Shown here: positions 1 to 7,045 of the stretch, one piece after another
How positions within the stretch are numbered: position 1 is the first letter of the stretch
How the letters are laid out: the number at the start of each line of letters is the position of its first letter
Assembly: GCA_025924435.1 (NCBI GenBank)
Contig: JAICIL010000182.1
Coordinates: 1 to 9,046, forward strand
Origin: Chloroflexia bacterium
GTDB lineage: Bacteria > Chloroflexota > Chloroflexia > Thermomicrobiales > JALYUS01
Direction of reading: 5' to 3'
DNA: 9,046 nt
Notes under the pieces: model-generated
Seen by the model: only the letters and a program-made list of their open reading frames with translations
Databases searched by the model: none
What the model was told of the DNA's origin: nothing
Translations under genes and position numbers: made by a program

Positions 1-515
1 CGGATCAGCGCGGCGACTTTCAGGCGCCGCAGTTCGGCCTCCGGCTTCTCCGCCCTCGGCTGCCGGGCGAGGAAGTCGAGGATGCGGTTCAGGTCGCGCG
101 TGCGGATGTCCGGCGGCGGCGCGGTAAATCCGTTTTGTTGTCCTGCCAGTTGCAGCCCCATCTTTTCGAGCGAGAGCGATGGGTGATAGTCGTTGGCGAC
201 AAGGTGCTTGTAGAATTTGCGCACCGCCGCGCAATAGGTCTGCGCCGTGCGCGTCGCCGCGACCTCCTCGCGCGTCTGCCGCTCGCGCGGGAGGAGCGAC
301 GCCGCGAAATCCACGACGTGCGCCGTCGTCAGTTCGCTCACGACGGCGGTGCTGATGTCGAAGCCTTCGCTCGCCAGGAAGGCGGCGAATTTCCGCAAAC
401 CATATCCGTACGTCGCGACGGTCTTGGGGCTTTTGCGCATCGTCGTCAGGAAATCGTCCATCGCCGCCGCGACGGACATCCGGGAGGTATTCTTGCTAAT
501 TACCGCCTGGCCCAA
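1..515 (-). CDS. Tyrosine recombinase/integrase, N-terminal part (partial, cut by window edge)
   Basis: Reading the minus strand gives 171 codons open to the window edge. The visible part is a SAM-like, core-binding N-terminal domain of the XerC/XerD/phage-integrase family: a helix with MDDFLTTMRKSPKTVATYG, then YGLRKFAAFL, a second helical pair around AQTYCAAVRKFYKHLVAND, and a linker ending in PPPDIRTRDLNRILDF. The catalytic domain with the R-H-R-Y residues would lie beyond the left edge, so activity cannot be judged. By family, such enzymes cut and rejoin DNA strands at specific sites (dimer resolution or integration). The start chosen is TTG at 515, directly after the rdgB stop and in the same frame, because GGAGG at 521-525 sits 5 nt upstream. 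The alternative ATG at 479 has no visible Shine-Dalgarno site. The zero gap implies translational coupling with rdgB. A Xer-type housekeeping role is more likely than a phage integrase given the neighbours, but this is inference. Confidence 0.8.
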   Translation of the reverse strand, partial: MGQAVISKNTSRMSVAAAMDDFLTTMRKSPKTVATYGYGLRKFAAFLASEGFDISTAVVSELTTAHVVDFAASLLPRERQTREEVAATRTAQTYCAAVRKFYKHLVANDYHPSLSLEKMGLQLAGQQNGFTAPPPDIRTRDLNRILDFLARQPRAEKPEAELRRLKVAALI

Positions 516-1124
516 TTAGTCCTCCGATGCCGACAGCGCGGCGACCAACCGGGGGCGCAGCGCGGCGAGGGCGCGCGCCCGGTGGCTGATCGCGTTCTTC
601 TCGTCGTCGCGCAGTTCGGCGAGTGTCCGCCCCATGCCGCCGACGACGAAGACCGGGTCGTATCCGAAACCGGCATCGCCGCGCGGCGCGTCGGCGATGC
701 TGCCCTCCAGCCGCCCCTCGGCCTCGAGCATCCGTCCGTCTGGCAATGAACATGCGAGCGCGGCGACGAAGGCGGCGGCGCGCGGGGCATCGGGCAGCGC
801 GCGCAGCCGTGCGAGGAGCAGCAGATAGCGGTCGCGATCGGTCAGCCCCGGCCCGCCGAAGCGGGCGGAGCGCACCCCCGGCGCGCCGTCGAGCGCGGCG
901 ACGGCGAGGCCGGAATCGTCCGCGAGGGCGGGCTTGCCCGTCAGCGCGGTGACATGGCGCGCCTTCGCCCGCGCGTTCTCCGCGAAGGTCGCGCCCGTCT
1001 CGGGCGGGAAGGAGGTCACGCCCGCCTCGCGCGCCGCGAGCACGGAGATGGGCAGGTCGGCGAGCAATGCACGGAACTCGCGCAGTTTCCCCGCGTTGTT
1101 CGATGCCACGACGAGCGTCGCCAT
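516..1124 (-). CDS. rdgB: RdgB/HAM1-type XTP/dITP pyrophosphatase (non-canonical purine NTP hydrolase)
   Basis: The 202-residue product matches the usual length of the RdgB/HAM1 family, which hydrolyses dITP, XTP and ITP to the monophosphate plus pyrophosphate and so keeps deaminated purines out of DNA and RNA. Family motifs are in order: SNNAGKLREF at residues 8-17 (nucleotide binding), TFAENARAKA near 46-55, ADDSGL at 68-73 with the catalytic acidic pair D69/D70, GVRSARFGG, then GYDPVFVV and ELRDDEKNAISHRARAL near the C-terminus. ATG at 1124 is preferred over an upstream ATG at 1199: AGGAGG lies 9 nt upstream and the protein then begins MATLVVASNN as is normal for the family. It is the first gene of a likely two-gene operon with the recombinase and is divergent from polX. 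A promoter and a perfect 12-bp palindrome lie just upstream. No key residue appears to be missing. Confidence 0.96.
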   Translation of the reverse strand: MATLVVASNNAGKLREFRALLADLPISVLAAREAGVTSFPPETGATFAENARAKARHVTALTGKPALADDSGLAVAALDGAPGVRSARFGGPGLTDRDRYLLLLARLRALPDAPRAAAFVAALACSLPDGRMLEAEGRLEGSIADAPRGDAGFGYDPVFVVGGMGRTLAELRDDEKNAISHRARALAALRPRLVAALSASED

Positions 1125-1137
1125 TGCCACGCGCCTC

Positions 1138-1149
1138 CTGTACGTACAG
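1138..1149. promoter_or_regulatory. Perfect 12-bp palindrome CTGTACGTACAG, candidate operator
   Basis: CTGTACGTACAG is its own reverse complement. It starts 2 bp downstream of the predicted rdgB -10 box and ends just before the AGGAGG Shine-Dalgarno site, so a bound protein would cover the rdgB transcription start. A 10-of-12 match to it lies in the same position relative to the predicted dnaE -10 box. CGTAC-containing words are common in this DNA, so only the position and the flanks make it notable. The cognate regulator is unknown. Confidence 0.45.
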
Positions 1150-1151
1150 CC

Positions 1152-1180
1152 AGTATGCCACGCGCGCGACGGTTCGGCAA
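1152..1180 (-). promoter_or_regulatory. Predicted sigma70-type promoter of rdgB
   Basis: On the minus strand TTGCCG (1180-1175) and CATACT (1157-1152) are separated by exactly 17 bp. Each hexamer matches 4 of 6 consensus bases. Transcription would start within or beside the palindrome at 1138-1149, about 15-25 nt before the rdgB ATG. For the divergent polX gene only a weak -10-like TAGACT (1190-1195) without a good -35 is visible. Confidence 0.5.
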
Positions 1181-1227
1181 TCCCGGTGCTAGACTGCACC
1201 GTGTGCGGTAGGAAAGGATACGCGCCA

Positions 1228-2958
1228 TTGGAAAATCGCCAGATCGCCGCCGCGTTCCGGGAACTCGCCGACCTGCTGGAGATCGCGGGCGAGGATCGCT
1301 TCCGCGTCTCCGCCTATCGCCGCGCCAGCGACACGATCCGCCACGAAGCCCGCCCGCTCGCGGAACTGGCCGCGCGCCACCAACTCCAGACGCTGCCGGG
1401 GATCGGCCCGGCGATCGGCGCCGAGATCACCGAGATGCTGACGACCGGCGGTTTCGCGCGCCTCGATGCGATGCGTGAGGCATTGCCGGCGGTCGTCATC
1501 GCCCTGATGCGCGTCCCCGGCATCGGCCCGAAGACGGCGGCATCGCTCCACGCGCGCTTCAATCTCCCCGACCTCGCGTCGTACGAACGGGCGTTTGAGG
1601 CCGGGGCGATGAAGGGCGTCAAGGGGATCGGCGCGCATCGCGAGGCGGAAATCCTCAGCGGCCTGCGCGCGCGGATCGCCACGGCGGGGCGCATCCTGCT
1701 CGGGACGGGTGTCGGCATCGCCGCGAAACTGATCGCCGACTTCCATGACCGGCTGCCGGATGTGCCGCTCGTCCCGATCGGCGGCCTGCGCCGCTGGGCG
1801 CCCACCCTCGGCGACGTTGACCTGCTCGCCGCGATGGACGCGCCGACCAGCGCGCTCGATGCGTTCGCCGCACTGCCCGATGTCTTGCAGGTTGTCCGGC
1901 GCGACGCGGACGCGGTTCGCGTCCGGTTGATAGACGGTGCGGAGGCGGAGTGCATCACGCGCCCGGCGGCGACAGCGGGCGGCGCGCTCCTCTGGCTAAC
2001 GGGAAATAAGGCGGTGGGCGATCAGCCGGGCTTCCGCGAGGCGCTGGCGACGTACGCCGGGGCGCGCGGGTTCACGCTCGATGCCAGCGGCCTGCGACGC
2101 GGCGATCAGATGATCGAAGGCGATGAGCAGGACGCGTTCGCGGCCCTCGGCCTCCCCTTCGTCCCGCCCGAACTGCGCGAGGGCGGGGAAGCGTTGGAGG
2201 CGATCATCGCCTCCGGCGTCCCGCGCCTCGTCGAACCTGACGACATCCGGGGCGATCTGCACACGCACTCGGTCTGGAGCGACGGCACCGGCACGATTGC
2301 GGAGATGGTCGCGGCGGCGCGGGAACGCGGATACGCCTATTACGGCGTGAGCGATCATTCGTACTCGCTGCGCATCGCCAACGGCCTCGACCCGGAGCGC
2401 CTGCGCCAGCAGCGCGCGGAGGTGGACGCCCTGCACGCCGACATCACCGTCTTGTGCGCGTCCGAGATGGAGGTGCACAGCGACGGCCGCCTCGACCTTG
2501 ATGACGCGGTGCTGGCGACGCTCGACTACGCGATCGCCTCCGTGCACAGCGGCCAGCGCGGCGACCGCGCGACGGTGACGCGCCGCACGCTCGCCGCGAT
2601 CAGCAACCCGTACGTGGACATCATCGCCCATCCCACGGGCCGTATCCTGCTGCACCGCGAACCGATGGACCTCGACCTCGACGCCGTGATCGCGGAAGCG
2701 GTGCGCACCGAGACCTCGCTGGAGATTAACGCCGATTACCATCGGCTCGACCTCGACGCGCCGCACGCGAAGCGCGCCGCCGATGCCGGGGTTATCATCA
2801 CCATCAACAGCGACGCGCACGGCCCGGCAGGCCTCGGCAACATGCTCTTCGGCGTGATGGCCGCGCGGCGCGCCCGGCTCACGCCCGCACAGGTGCTCAA
2901 TTGCTGGCCCATCGAGGAGATCCTCGCCCGCCGCGCGCGCCGGATCGCCGGGAAGTAG
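1228..2958 (+). CDS. polX: Family X DNA polymerase with C-terminal PHP domain (PolX)
   Basis: The 576-residue protein has the length and layout of bacterial PolX (about 570-590). An N-terminal 8-kDa-like domain starts ENRQIAAAFRELADLLE, followed by helix-hairpin-helix motifs LPGIGPAIG (56-64), VPGIGPKTA (96-104) and VKGIG (131-135), the polymerase palm with GGLRR (185-189) and GDVDLL (D196, D198), and a C-terminal PHP phosphoesterase domain. All expected PHP metal ligands are visible: H345, H347, D376/H377, E413, H440, H468, D529, H531. By family it fills short gaps in base-excision or end-joining repair and has 3'-5' exonuclease or AP-endonuclease activity from PHP. The polymerase site departs from consensus: GSxRR reads GGLRR, the third catalytic Asp aligns with E241, and YFTGS reads WLTGN (256-260). 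The start is TTG at 1228, with AAAGGA 9 nt upstream and fit to family N-termini; GTG at 1201 is an in-frame alternative. Confidence 0.93.
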   Translation: MENRQIAAAFRELADLLEIAGEDRFRVSAYRRASDTIRHEARPLAELAARHQLQTLPGIGPAIGAEITEMLTTGGFARLDAMREALPAVVIALMRVPGIGPKTAASLHARFNLPDLASYERAFEAGAMKGVKGIGAHREAEILSGLRARIATAGRILLGTGVGIAAKLIADFHDRLPDVPLVPIGGLRRWAPTLGDVDLLAAMDAPTSALDAFAALPDVLQVVRRDADAVRVRLIDGAEAECITRPAATAGGALLWLTGNKAVGDQPGFREALATYAGARGFTLDASGLRRGDQMIEGDEQDAFAALGLPFVPPELREGGEALEAIIASGVPRLVEPDDIRGDLHTHSVWSDGTGTIAEMVAAARERGYAYYGVSDHSYSLRIANGLDPERLRQQRAEVDALHADITVLCASEMEVHSDGRLDLDDAVLATLDYAIASVHSGQRGDRATVTRRTLAAISNPYVDIIAHPTGRILLHREPMDLDLDAVIAEAVRTETSLEINADYHRLDLDAPHAKRAADAGVIITINSDAHGPAGLGNMLFGVMAARRARLTPAQVLNCWPIEEILARRARRIAGK

Positions 2959-3026
2959 TATTCGCACCGACGAGTCCGCACCGATAGCCGGCCGCCGCGC
3001 TGGCACGATTATGGGAGGAGAGACGG
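2959..3026 (+). promoter_or_regulatory. polX-ridA intergenic region with a strong ribosome binding site
   Basis: The 68-bp gap holds GGGAGGAG at 3012-3019, a strong Shine-Dalgarno site that fixes the RidA-like start at 3027. Two direct copies of CGCACCGA (2963-2970 and 2977-2984) are 14 bp apart. No terminator hairpin or convincing -35/-10 pair is seen, so co-transcription with polX is plausible. Confidence 0.4.
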
Positions 3027-3425
3027 ATGCACACACGGCATGACATTGGGGTGGCGGCGCATATCGGGCGCTACAGCGACGCGGTTGAGGTCGGCGAACC
3101 GGCGCGATGGCTCGCCCTCTCGGGCACACCGGGGATGCTCCAGGACGGCACGCTGCCCGACTCGTTCGAGGAGCAGGCGGAGCAGGCGTGGGCGAACGTG
3201 CTGCGCGCCCTCACGTCCGCCGGGATGGACGTGGGCCATCTCGTCAAGATCACGCAGTATCTCCTGCGGGCCGACGATATCCGCGCCTATGGTGCGATCC
3301 GGGCGCGCGTCCTCGGCGACGCGCGCCCCGCCTCGACACTGATCGTCGTCCCGGCGCTCGTCTGGCCGAACATGCTGATCGAGATTGAAGCGTGGGCCGC
3401 CGATACCGCCGCGCCGCGCCGCTAA
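3027..3425 (+). CDS. RidA/YjgF/YER057c/UK114-family protein, non-canonical subgroup
   Basis: The 132-residue protein has the full single-domain length of the RidA superfamily and its landmarks: WLALSGTPGML (strand and SG motif), a helix EEQAEQAWANVLRALTSAGM, VGHLVKITQYLLR, and the C-terminal IEIEAWA (118-124). Canonical RidA hydrolyses reactive enamine/imine intermediates made by PLP enzymes and needs an Arg (R105 in E. coli) within PARS. Here the segment reads PASTLIVV (101-108), and an ungapped alignment puts T104 at that place, so the catalytic Arg is absent. It therefore probably belongs to one of the Arg-less Rid subgroups, whose substrates are mostly unknown. Members work as homotrimers with active sites at subunit clefts. 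GGGAGGAG lies 7 nt before the ATG. It follows polX on the same strand and converges on dnaE with overlapping stop codons, so the location gives little functional information. Confidence 0.88.
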   Translation: MHTRHDIGVAAHIGRYSDAVEVGEPARWLALSGTPGMLQDGTLPDSFEEQAEQAWANVLRALTSAGMDVGHLVKITQYLLRADDIRAYGAIRARVLGDARPASTLIVVPALVWPNMLIEIEAWAADTAAPRR

Positions 3426-6400
3426 TCCGCGCTGTACGCCTCGACGTCCCGCGTCGGAGCGCGCGTCACCAGGTCCAGGCGGACGGCATCGCCACCGACG
3501 AGCGCCCGCGCCGCCGTGGTGAGGCTGCTGTCCGCGTCAACGCGCAAGCGTGGGAGGAGTTTCTTTCCCTGGTAATGCAGCCAGACGTGATCCTCGCCGG
3601 GAAAGGCATTGAGCAATTCATAGAGGCGATGGGCGAGGTCGTCGGAATAGTCGGAGAGCCAGATATTGATGTGCCGCTCCTCGCGCGGCTCGTCAATGAC
3701 CGGCGCGGGATCGGCGCATTGGCGCACGGCTTCGATGAGCAGTTGCACCTGCTCGCCCCGGACATCAACGCGCACATCCACCTCGATGACGGCATCCGCG
3801 ACGAGCGCGTCCTTGCACCGCTCGTACGCCTCGGAGAAGGCAATCAGGTCGAGCGAGACGCCGTCCACGCCTTCGAGCGCGGCGCGGAGCATCATCGTGC
3901 CCTTCTTCGTCAGCATCGCGCGCGGTTCGATCAGCAGGCCGATCACCGTCACCCGCTGCCCGGCCATCGCCTCGTCAATCGTGCCGAGATGGACGATCTG
4001 CTTGCCGCGCACGCGCGCCGTGACGGCGGTCAGCGGATGCTCCGACAGGTAAATGCCGAGCAACTCCTTCTCGTGCGTCAGTTGCTCCTTGGTCGGCCAA
4101 TCCGGCACGTCCGGCAGCGGCACATCGAGGATGTCGGTCGCGCCGGGCACCGCCGCGCCGAACAGCCCGAACTGGCCCGCCGCCGCCGCCTTGCGCGTCG
4201 CCTGCGCCGCCGCTAGCGCGCTTTCCACGGCGAGCATTAACTGCTGGCCGTTCCCCAGATCGCGCATCGCGCCGACTTTGATCAGGCATTCGACGGCGCG
4301 CCGGTTGACCTGCGCGCCGACGCTCGCGCAGAACTGCGCCAACCCGACGAATCGCTTCGCGGGCTGCTCCGCGCGCGCCGCGATGATCGCCTCCACAACG
4401 CCGACGCCGACATTCTTGATCGCGCTCAGGCCGATGCGCACGGCGCGCTCCGGCTCGCCGTCGTCGCGCGCCCGGCCCGTCTCCTCGACGCTGAAATCCC
4501 GCTCGCTGCGATTGACATCGGGCGGCAGGACGGCGATTTTCATGCGGCGGCACTCCGCGATCAACTGGACGACCCGCGCCGTGTCCCCCTGCTCGCTCGT
4601 CAGGATGGCGGCGAGGAATTCGGCGGGATAGTGCGCCTTGAGCCACGCGCACCAGTAGCCGACGAGGCCGTAGCAGGTCGAGTGCGCCTTGTTGAAGCCG
4701 TAGCCGGAGAACTTCTCCAACTCCTCGAAGAGCGGTTCGGCGGTCTTCTTCGGGACGCCCTTCTTCGCGCACCCCTGCACGAAGCGGTCGCGGTGCTTCG
4801 CCATCTCGGCGGGCAGTTTCTTGCCCATCGCCTTGCGCAGGCTGTCCGCCTCGGCGAGCGAGTAATCCGCGAGCACGCGCGCGATCTGCATCACCTGCTC
4901 CTGGAAGAGCGCGAACCCGTACGTCTCACCCAGCACCGGTTCCAGGTCGGGGTGCGCGTACGTCACCTCCTCGCGCCCCTCCTTGCGCGCGGCGAAGCGG
5001 GGCGCGTGCTCCATCGGGCCGGGCCGGGCGAGCGCGCCGACGGCGACGAGTTCGGCGAAGTTGCGCGGCTTGACGAGCGCGCAGATGCGCTGGCCCGTCG
5101 GCTGGTCGAGTTGGAAAATGCCCATCGTCTCGCCGCGCATCAGGGGCGCGTAGGCGGCGGGATCCTCCAAATCGAGCGTATCGAGGTCCACCGCGATGCC
5201 GCGCCGTTCGAGCAGTTGCAGCGCCTTCGTCAGCACCGTGAGCGTCTTCAGGCCGAGGAAGTCCATCTTCAGGAGGCCGAGTTCTTCGAGCCAGCCCATC
5301 GGATACTGCGTCGTGACGCCCGCGTTGTCGCCCGTGCCGGTGCGTTGCAGCGGCACGTGCTGGATGAGCGGATCGCGCGAGATGACGATGCCGGCGGCGT
5401 GCGTCGAGGCGTGGCGCGAGACGCCCTCCAACTTTTGCGCGGTATCCAGGAGCCGCCTCACATTCGTGTCTTTGTCGCGCAGCGTCTTCAGATCGGGCAC
5501 CTGCTCCAGCGCCTGCCCGATCGAGACGGGGTGCGCGGGCACCTGCGGGATCAACTTCGCCACCTGATCCACCTCGCCATACGGCATGCCGAGCGCGCGC
5601 CCGACATCGCGGATCGCCGCCCGCGCCGCCAGTGTCCCGAAGGTGATGATCTGCGAGACCTGCTCCGCGCCGTATTTCTCGGTCACGTACTTGATAATCA
5701 GGTCGCGCCGGTCGTCCGCGAAATCAATGTCAATATCCGGCATCGAGATGCGCGACGGATTGAGGAAGCGCTCGAATAGCAGGCCGTGCCGCAGCGGGTC
5801 AACCGTCGTGATGTCGAGGGCGTAGGCGACGATGCTGCCCGCCGCGCTGCCGCGCCCCGGCCCGACGAGGACGCCGTGCTCCTTCGCGTAGCGCACGAAA
5901 TCCCAGACGACGAGGAAGTAGGTCGGGAAGCCCATCTCGGTGATGACGCCGAGTTCGTACGCCAGCCGCTCGGCGACCTCGCCGTCCACGTGCCCGTATT
6001 TGCGCCGCGCGCCCTCGCGGCAGAGATGCTCCAGATAGGTCGCGGGCGTGAAGCCGTCCGGCACCGCGAAATGCGGCATCAGGAAGCCGGGGTTGCCGAG
6101 GTGCAGGTCGCACTGCTCGACGACGCGCAGCGTGTTCGAGACGGCCTCCGGGATTTCGCGGAACCGTTCGAGCATCTCGTCGCCGCTCTTCATGTAGATC
6201 TGGTCGGTCTTGCTCGCGAAGCGGTTCGGGTCGTCCACCGTCGCGCCCGTCTGGATGCAGAGCAGAATGTCGTGCGCGGGATGGTCCTCGCGGCGGACGA
6301 AATGGACATCGTTCGTCGCGACGAGCGGCAGGCCGGTGCGTTTCGCCTCCGCGACGAGGAACGTCGTCATCTTCTGCTGCTCGGGCATGCCGTGGTCCAT

Positions 6401-6943
6401 CACTTCGAGGAAGAGGTGATCGCGCCCGAACCACTGCGCCATGTCGTCAATCAAGCGGCGGGCCGCGTCGTCCCGGTCGTGGATGATGTGCGACGCGAGG
6501 TGCGACGAGAGGCAGCCGGAGAGGCAGGTAATCCCCTCCGCTTTTTGGGAAAGCAGGTCGTAGTCTATGCGCGGGCGATAGTAGAACCCCTCCAAACTCG
6601 CGCGGCTCGCCAGTTCGAGGAGGTTGCGATAGCCGGTCTCGTCGCGCGCCAAAAGTGTCAGATGGTGGATCGGCGCTTTCTTCCGCTCATGCCGCCCCTC
6701 CGGCGCGACGTACGCCTCCATGCCGACGATCGTGCGGAAGCCGCTCTTCTTGCCCGCCTTCATCCAGTCCATCGCGCCGTACATCACGCCGTGATCCGTC
6801 AGGGCGGCGGCGGTCATGCCGAGTTCTTCCATCCGCGCCATGTAGTCCGGGATCTTCCCTAATCCGTCGAGCAGCGAGTATTCCGTGTGCAGGTGGAGGT
6901 GCGCGAACTCGACGGACTGCCGCGTGGAAGACCCCGTTGCCAT
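3422..6943 (-). CDS. dnaE: DNA polymerase III alpha subunit (DnaE) with intact PHP domain
   Basis: The 1173-residue product is the replicative C-family polymerase. The PHP domain opens with HLHLHTEYSLLDG (H15, H17, H19) and keeps the other likely metal ligands: TDHG (D50, H51), E76, H93/H94, C144, and NDVH with D212 and H214. This suggests a working PHP exonuclease, unlike the degenerate E. coli domain. The palm has GPGRGSAAGS (361-370), PDIDIDF with catalytic D405 and D407, and KMDFLGLKTLT with D561. Fingers include ARPGPME and FSGYGFNKAHS. QFGLF (924-928) fits the beta-clamp-binding consensus QxxLF. An OB-fold begins near residue 985 (VRGKQIVHLG) and a typical C-terminal module follows. ATG at 6943 is chosen over an upstream ATG at 6982 because GAGGAG lies a few nt before it. 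It lies 102 bp downstream of the XRE gene on the same strand, and its TAG overlaps the TAA of the convergent RidA-like gene. No frameshift or truncation is seen. Confidence 0.97.
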   Translation of the reverse strand: MATGSSTRQSVEFAHLHLHTEYSLLDGLGKIPDYMARMEELGMTAAALTDHGVMYGAMDWMKAGKKSGFRTIVGMEAYVAPEGRHERKKAPIHHLTLLARDETGYRNLLELASRASLEGFYYRPRIDYDLLSQKAEGITCLSGCLSSHLASHIIHDRDDAARRLIDDMAQWFGRDHLFLEVMDHGMPEQQKMTTFLVAEAKRTGLPLVATNDVHFVRREDHPAHDILLCIQTGATVDDPNRFASKTDQIYMKSGDEMLERFREIPEAVSNTLRVVEQCDLHLGNPGFLMPHFAVPDGFTPATYLEHLCREGARRKYGHVDGEVAERLAYELGVITEMGFPTYFLVVWDFVRYAKEHGVLVGPGRGSAAGSIVAYALDITTVDPLRHGLLFERFLNPSRISMPDIDIDFADDRRDLIIKYVTEKYGAEQVSQIITFGTLAARAAIRDVGRALGMPYGEVDQVAKLIPQVPAHPVSIGQALEQVPDLKTLRDKDTNVRRLLDTAQKLEGVSRHASTHAAGIVISRDPLIQHVPLQRTGTGDNAGVTTQYPMGWLEELGLLKMDFLGLKTLTVLTKALQLLERRGIAVDLDTLDLEDPAAYAPLMRGETMGIFQLDQPTGQRICALVKPRNFAELVAVGALARPGPMEHAPRFAARKEGREEVTYAHPDLEPVLGETYGFALFQEQVMQIARVLADYSLAEADSLRKAMGKKLPAEMAKHRDRFVQGCAKKGVPKKTAEPLFEELEKFSGYGFNKAHSTCYGLVGYWCAWLKAHYPAEFLAAILTSEQGDTARVVQLIAECRRMKIAVLPPDVNRSERDFSVEETGRARDDGEPERAVRIGLSAIKNVGVGVVEAIIAARAEQPAKRFVGLAQFCASVGAQVNRRAVECLIKVGAMRDLGNGQQLMLAVESALAAAQATRKAAAAGQFGLFGAAVPGATDILDVPLPDVPDWPTKEQLTHEKELLGIYLSEHPLTAVTARVRGKQIVHLGTIDEAMAGQRVTVIGLLIEPRAMLTKKGTMMLRAALEGVDGVSLDLIAFSEAYERCKDALVADAVIEVDVRVDVRGEQVQLLIEAVRQCADPAPVIDEPREERHINIWLSDYSDDLAHRLYELLNAFPGEDHVWLHYQGKKLLPRLRVDADSSLTTAARALVGGDAVRLDLVTRAPTRDVEAYSAD

Positions 6944-6996
6944 ATGCTCTCCTCGATGGATACTGCCGAAGGCGTGCGACAATCGCGACGATCATG

Positions 6997-7037
6997 TTGT
7001 ACGTTCAGAGACTATCAAAGTACGTACGCTGTGTCCA
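6997..7037 (-). promoter_or_regulatory. Predicted dnaE promoter with two GTACGTWC elements
   Basis: On the minus strand TGGACA (7037-7032) resembles -35 (5 of 6) and GATAGT (7016-7011) resembles -10 (4 of 6), but the spacer is a short 15 bp, so this is tentative. Two bp downstream of the -10 is CTGAACGTACAA (7008-6997), a 10-of-12 match to the palindrome at the same place in the rdgB promoter. A second element, GTACGTAC (7020-7027), lies between the hexamers. The two cores (starts 6999 and 7020) are 21 bp apart, two helical turns, so bound proteins would face the same side. Confidence 0.4.
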
Positions 7038-7045
7038 TACACAAA

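Noticed and set aside
934..1227. Extension of the polX frame upstream to ATG 934
   Set aside because: This stretch overlaps rdgB on the other strand and encodes no PolX-like sequence; the family N-terminus begins at about 1228.
2999..3016. Possible sigma54 promoter before the RidA-like gene (CTGGCACG then TGGGA)
   Set aside because: The -24 half fits but the -12 half lacks the required GC dinucleotide (GG instead), so it is not a valid sigma54 site.
1996..3129. 377-codon minus-strand ORF opposite polX
   Set aside because: It overlaps the whole PHP domain of PolX, has repetitive Arg/Val/His-rich composition, and no family motif; it is a codon-bias artefact.
4631..6862. Long plus-strand ORFs of 382 and 358 codons opposite dnaE
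   Set aside because: They are antisense shadows of the DnaE reading frame in GC-rich DNA, rich in Arg, His and Leu, with no recognisable domain and no reason to override the clear dnaE gene.
6997..7008. LexA/SOS box at dnaE
   Set aside because: The GAAC half-site is present on the minus strand but the second half is AACA rather than GTTC after 4 nt; it does not match the known Gram-positive box. Treated instead as an unassigned shared motif.
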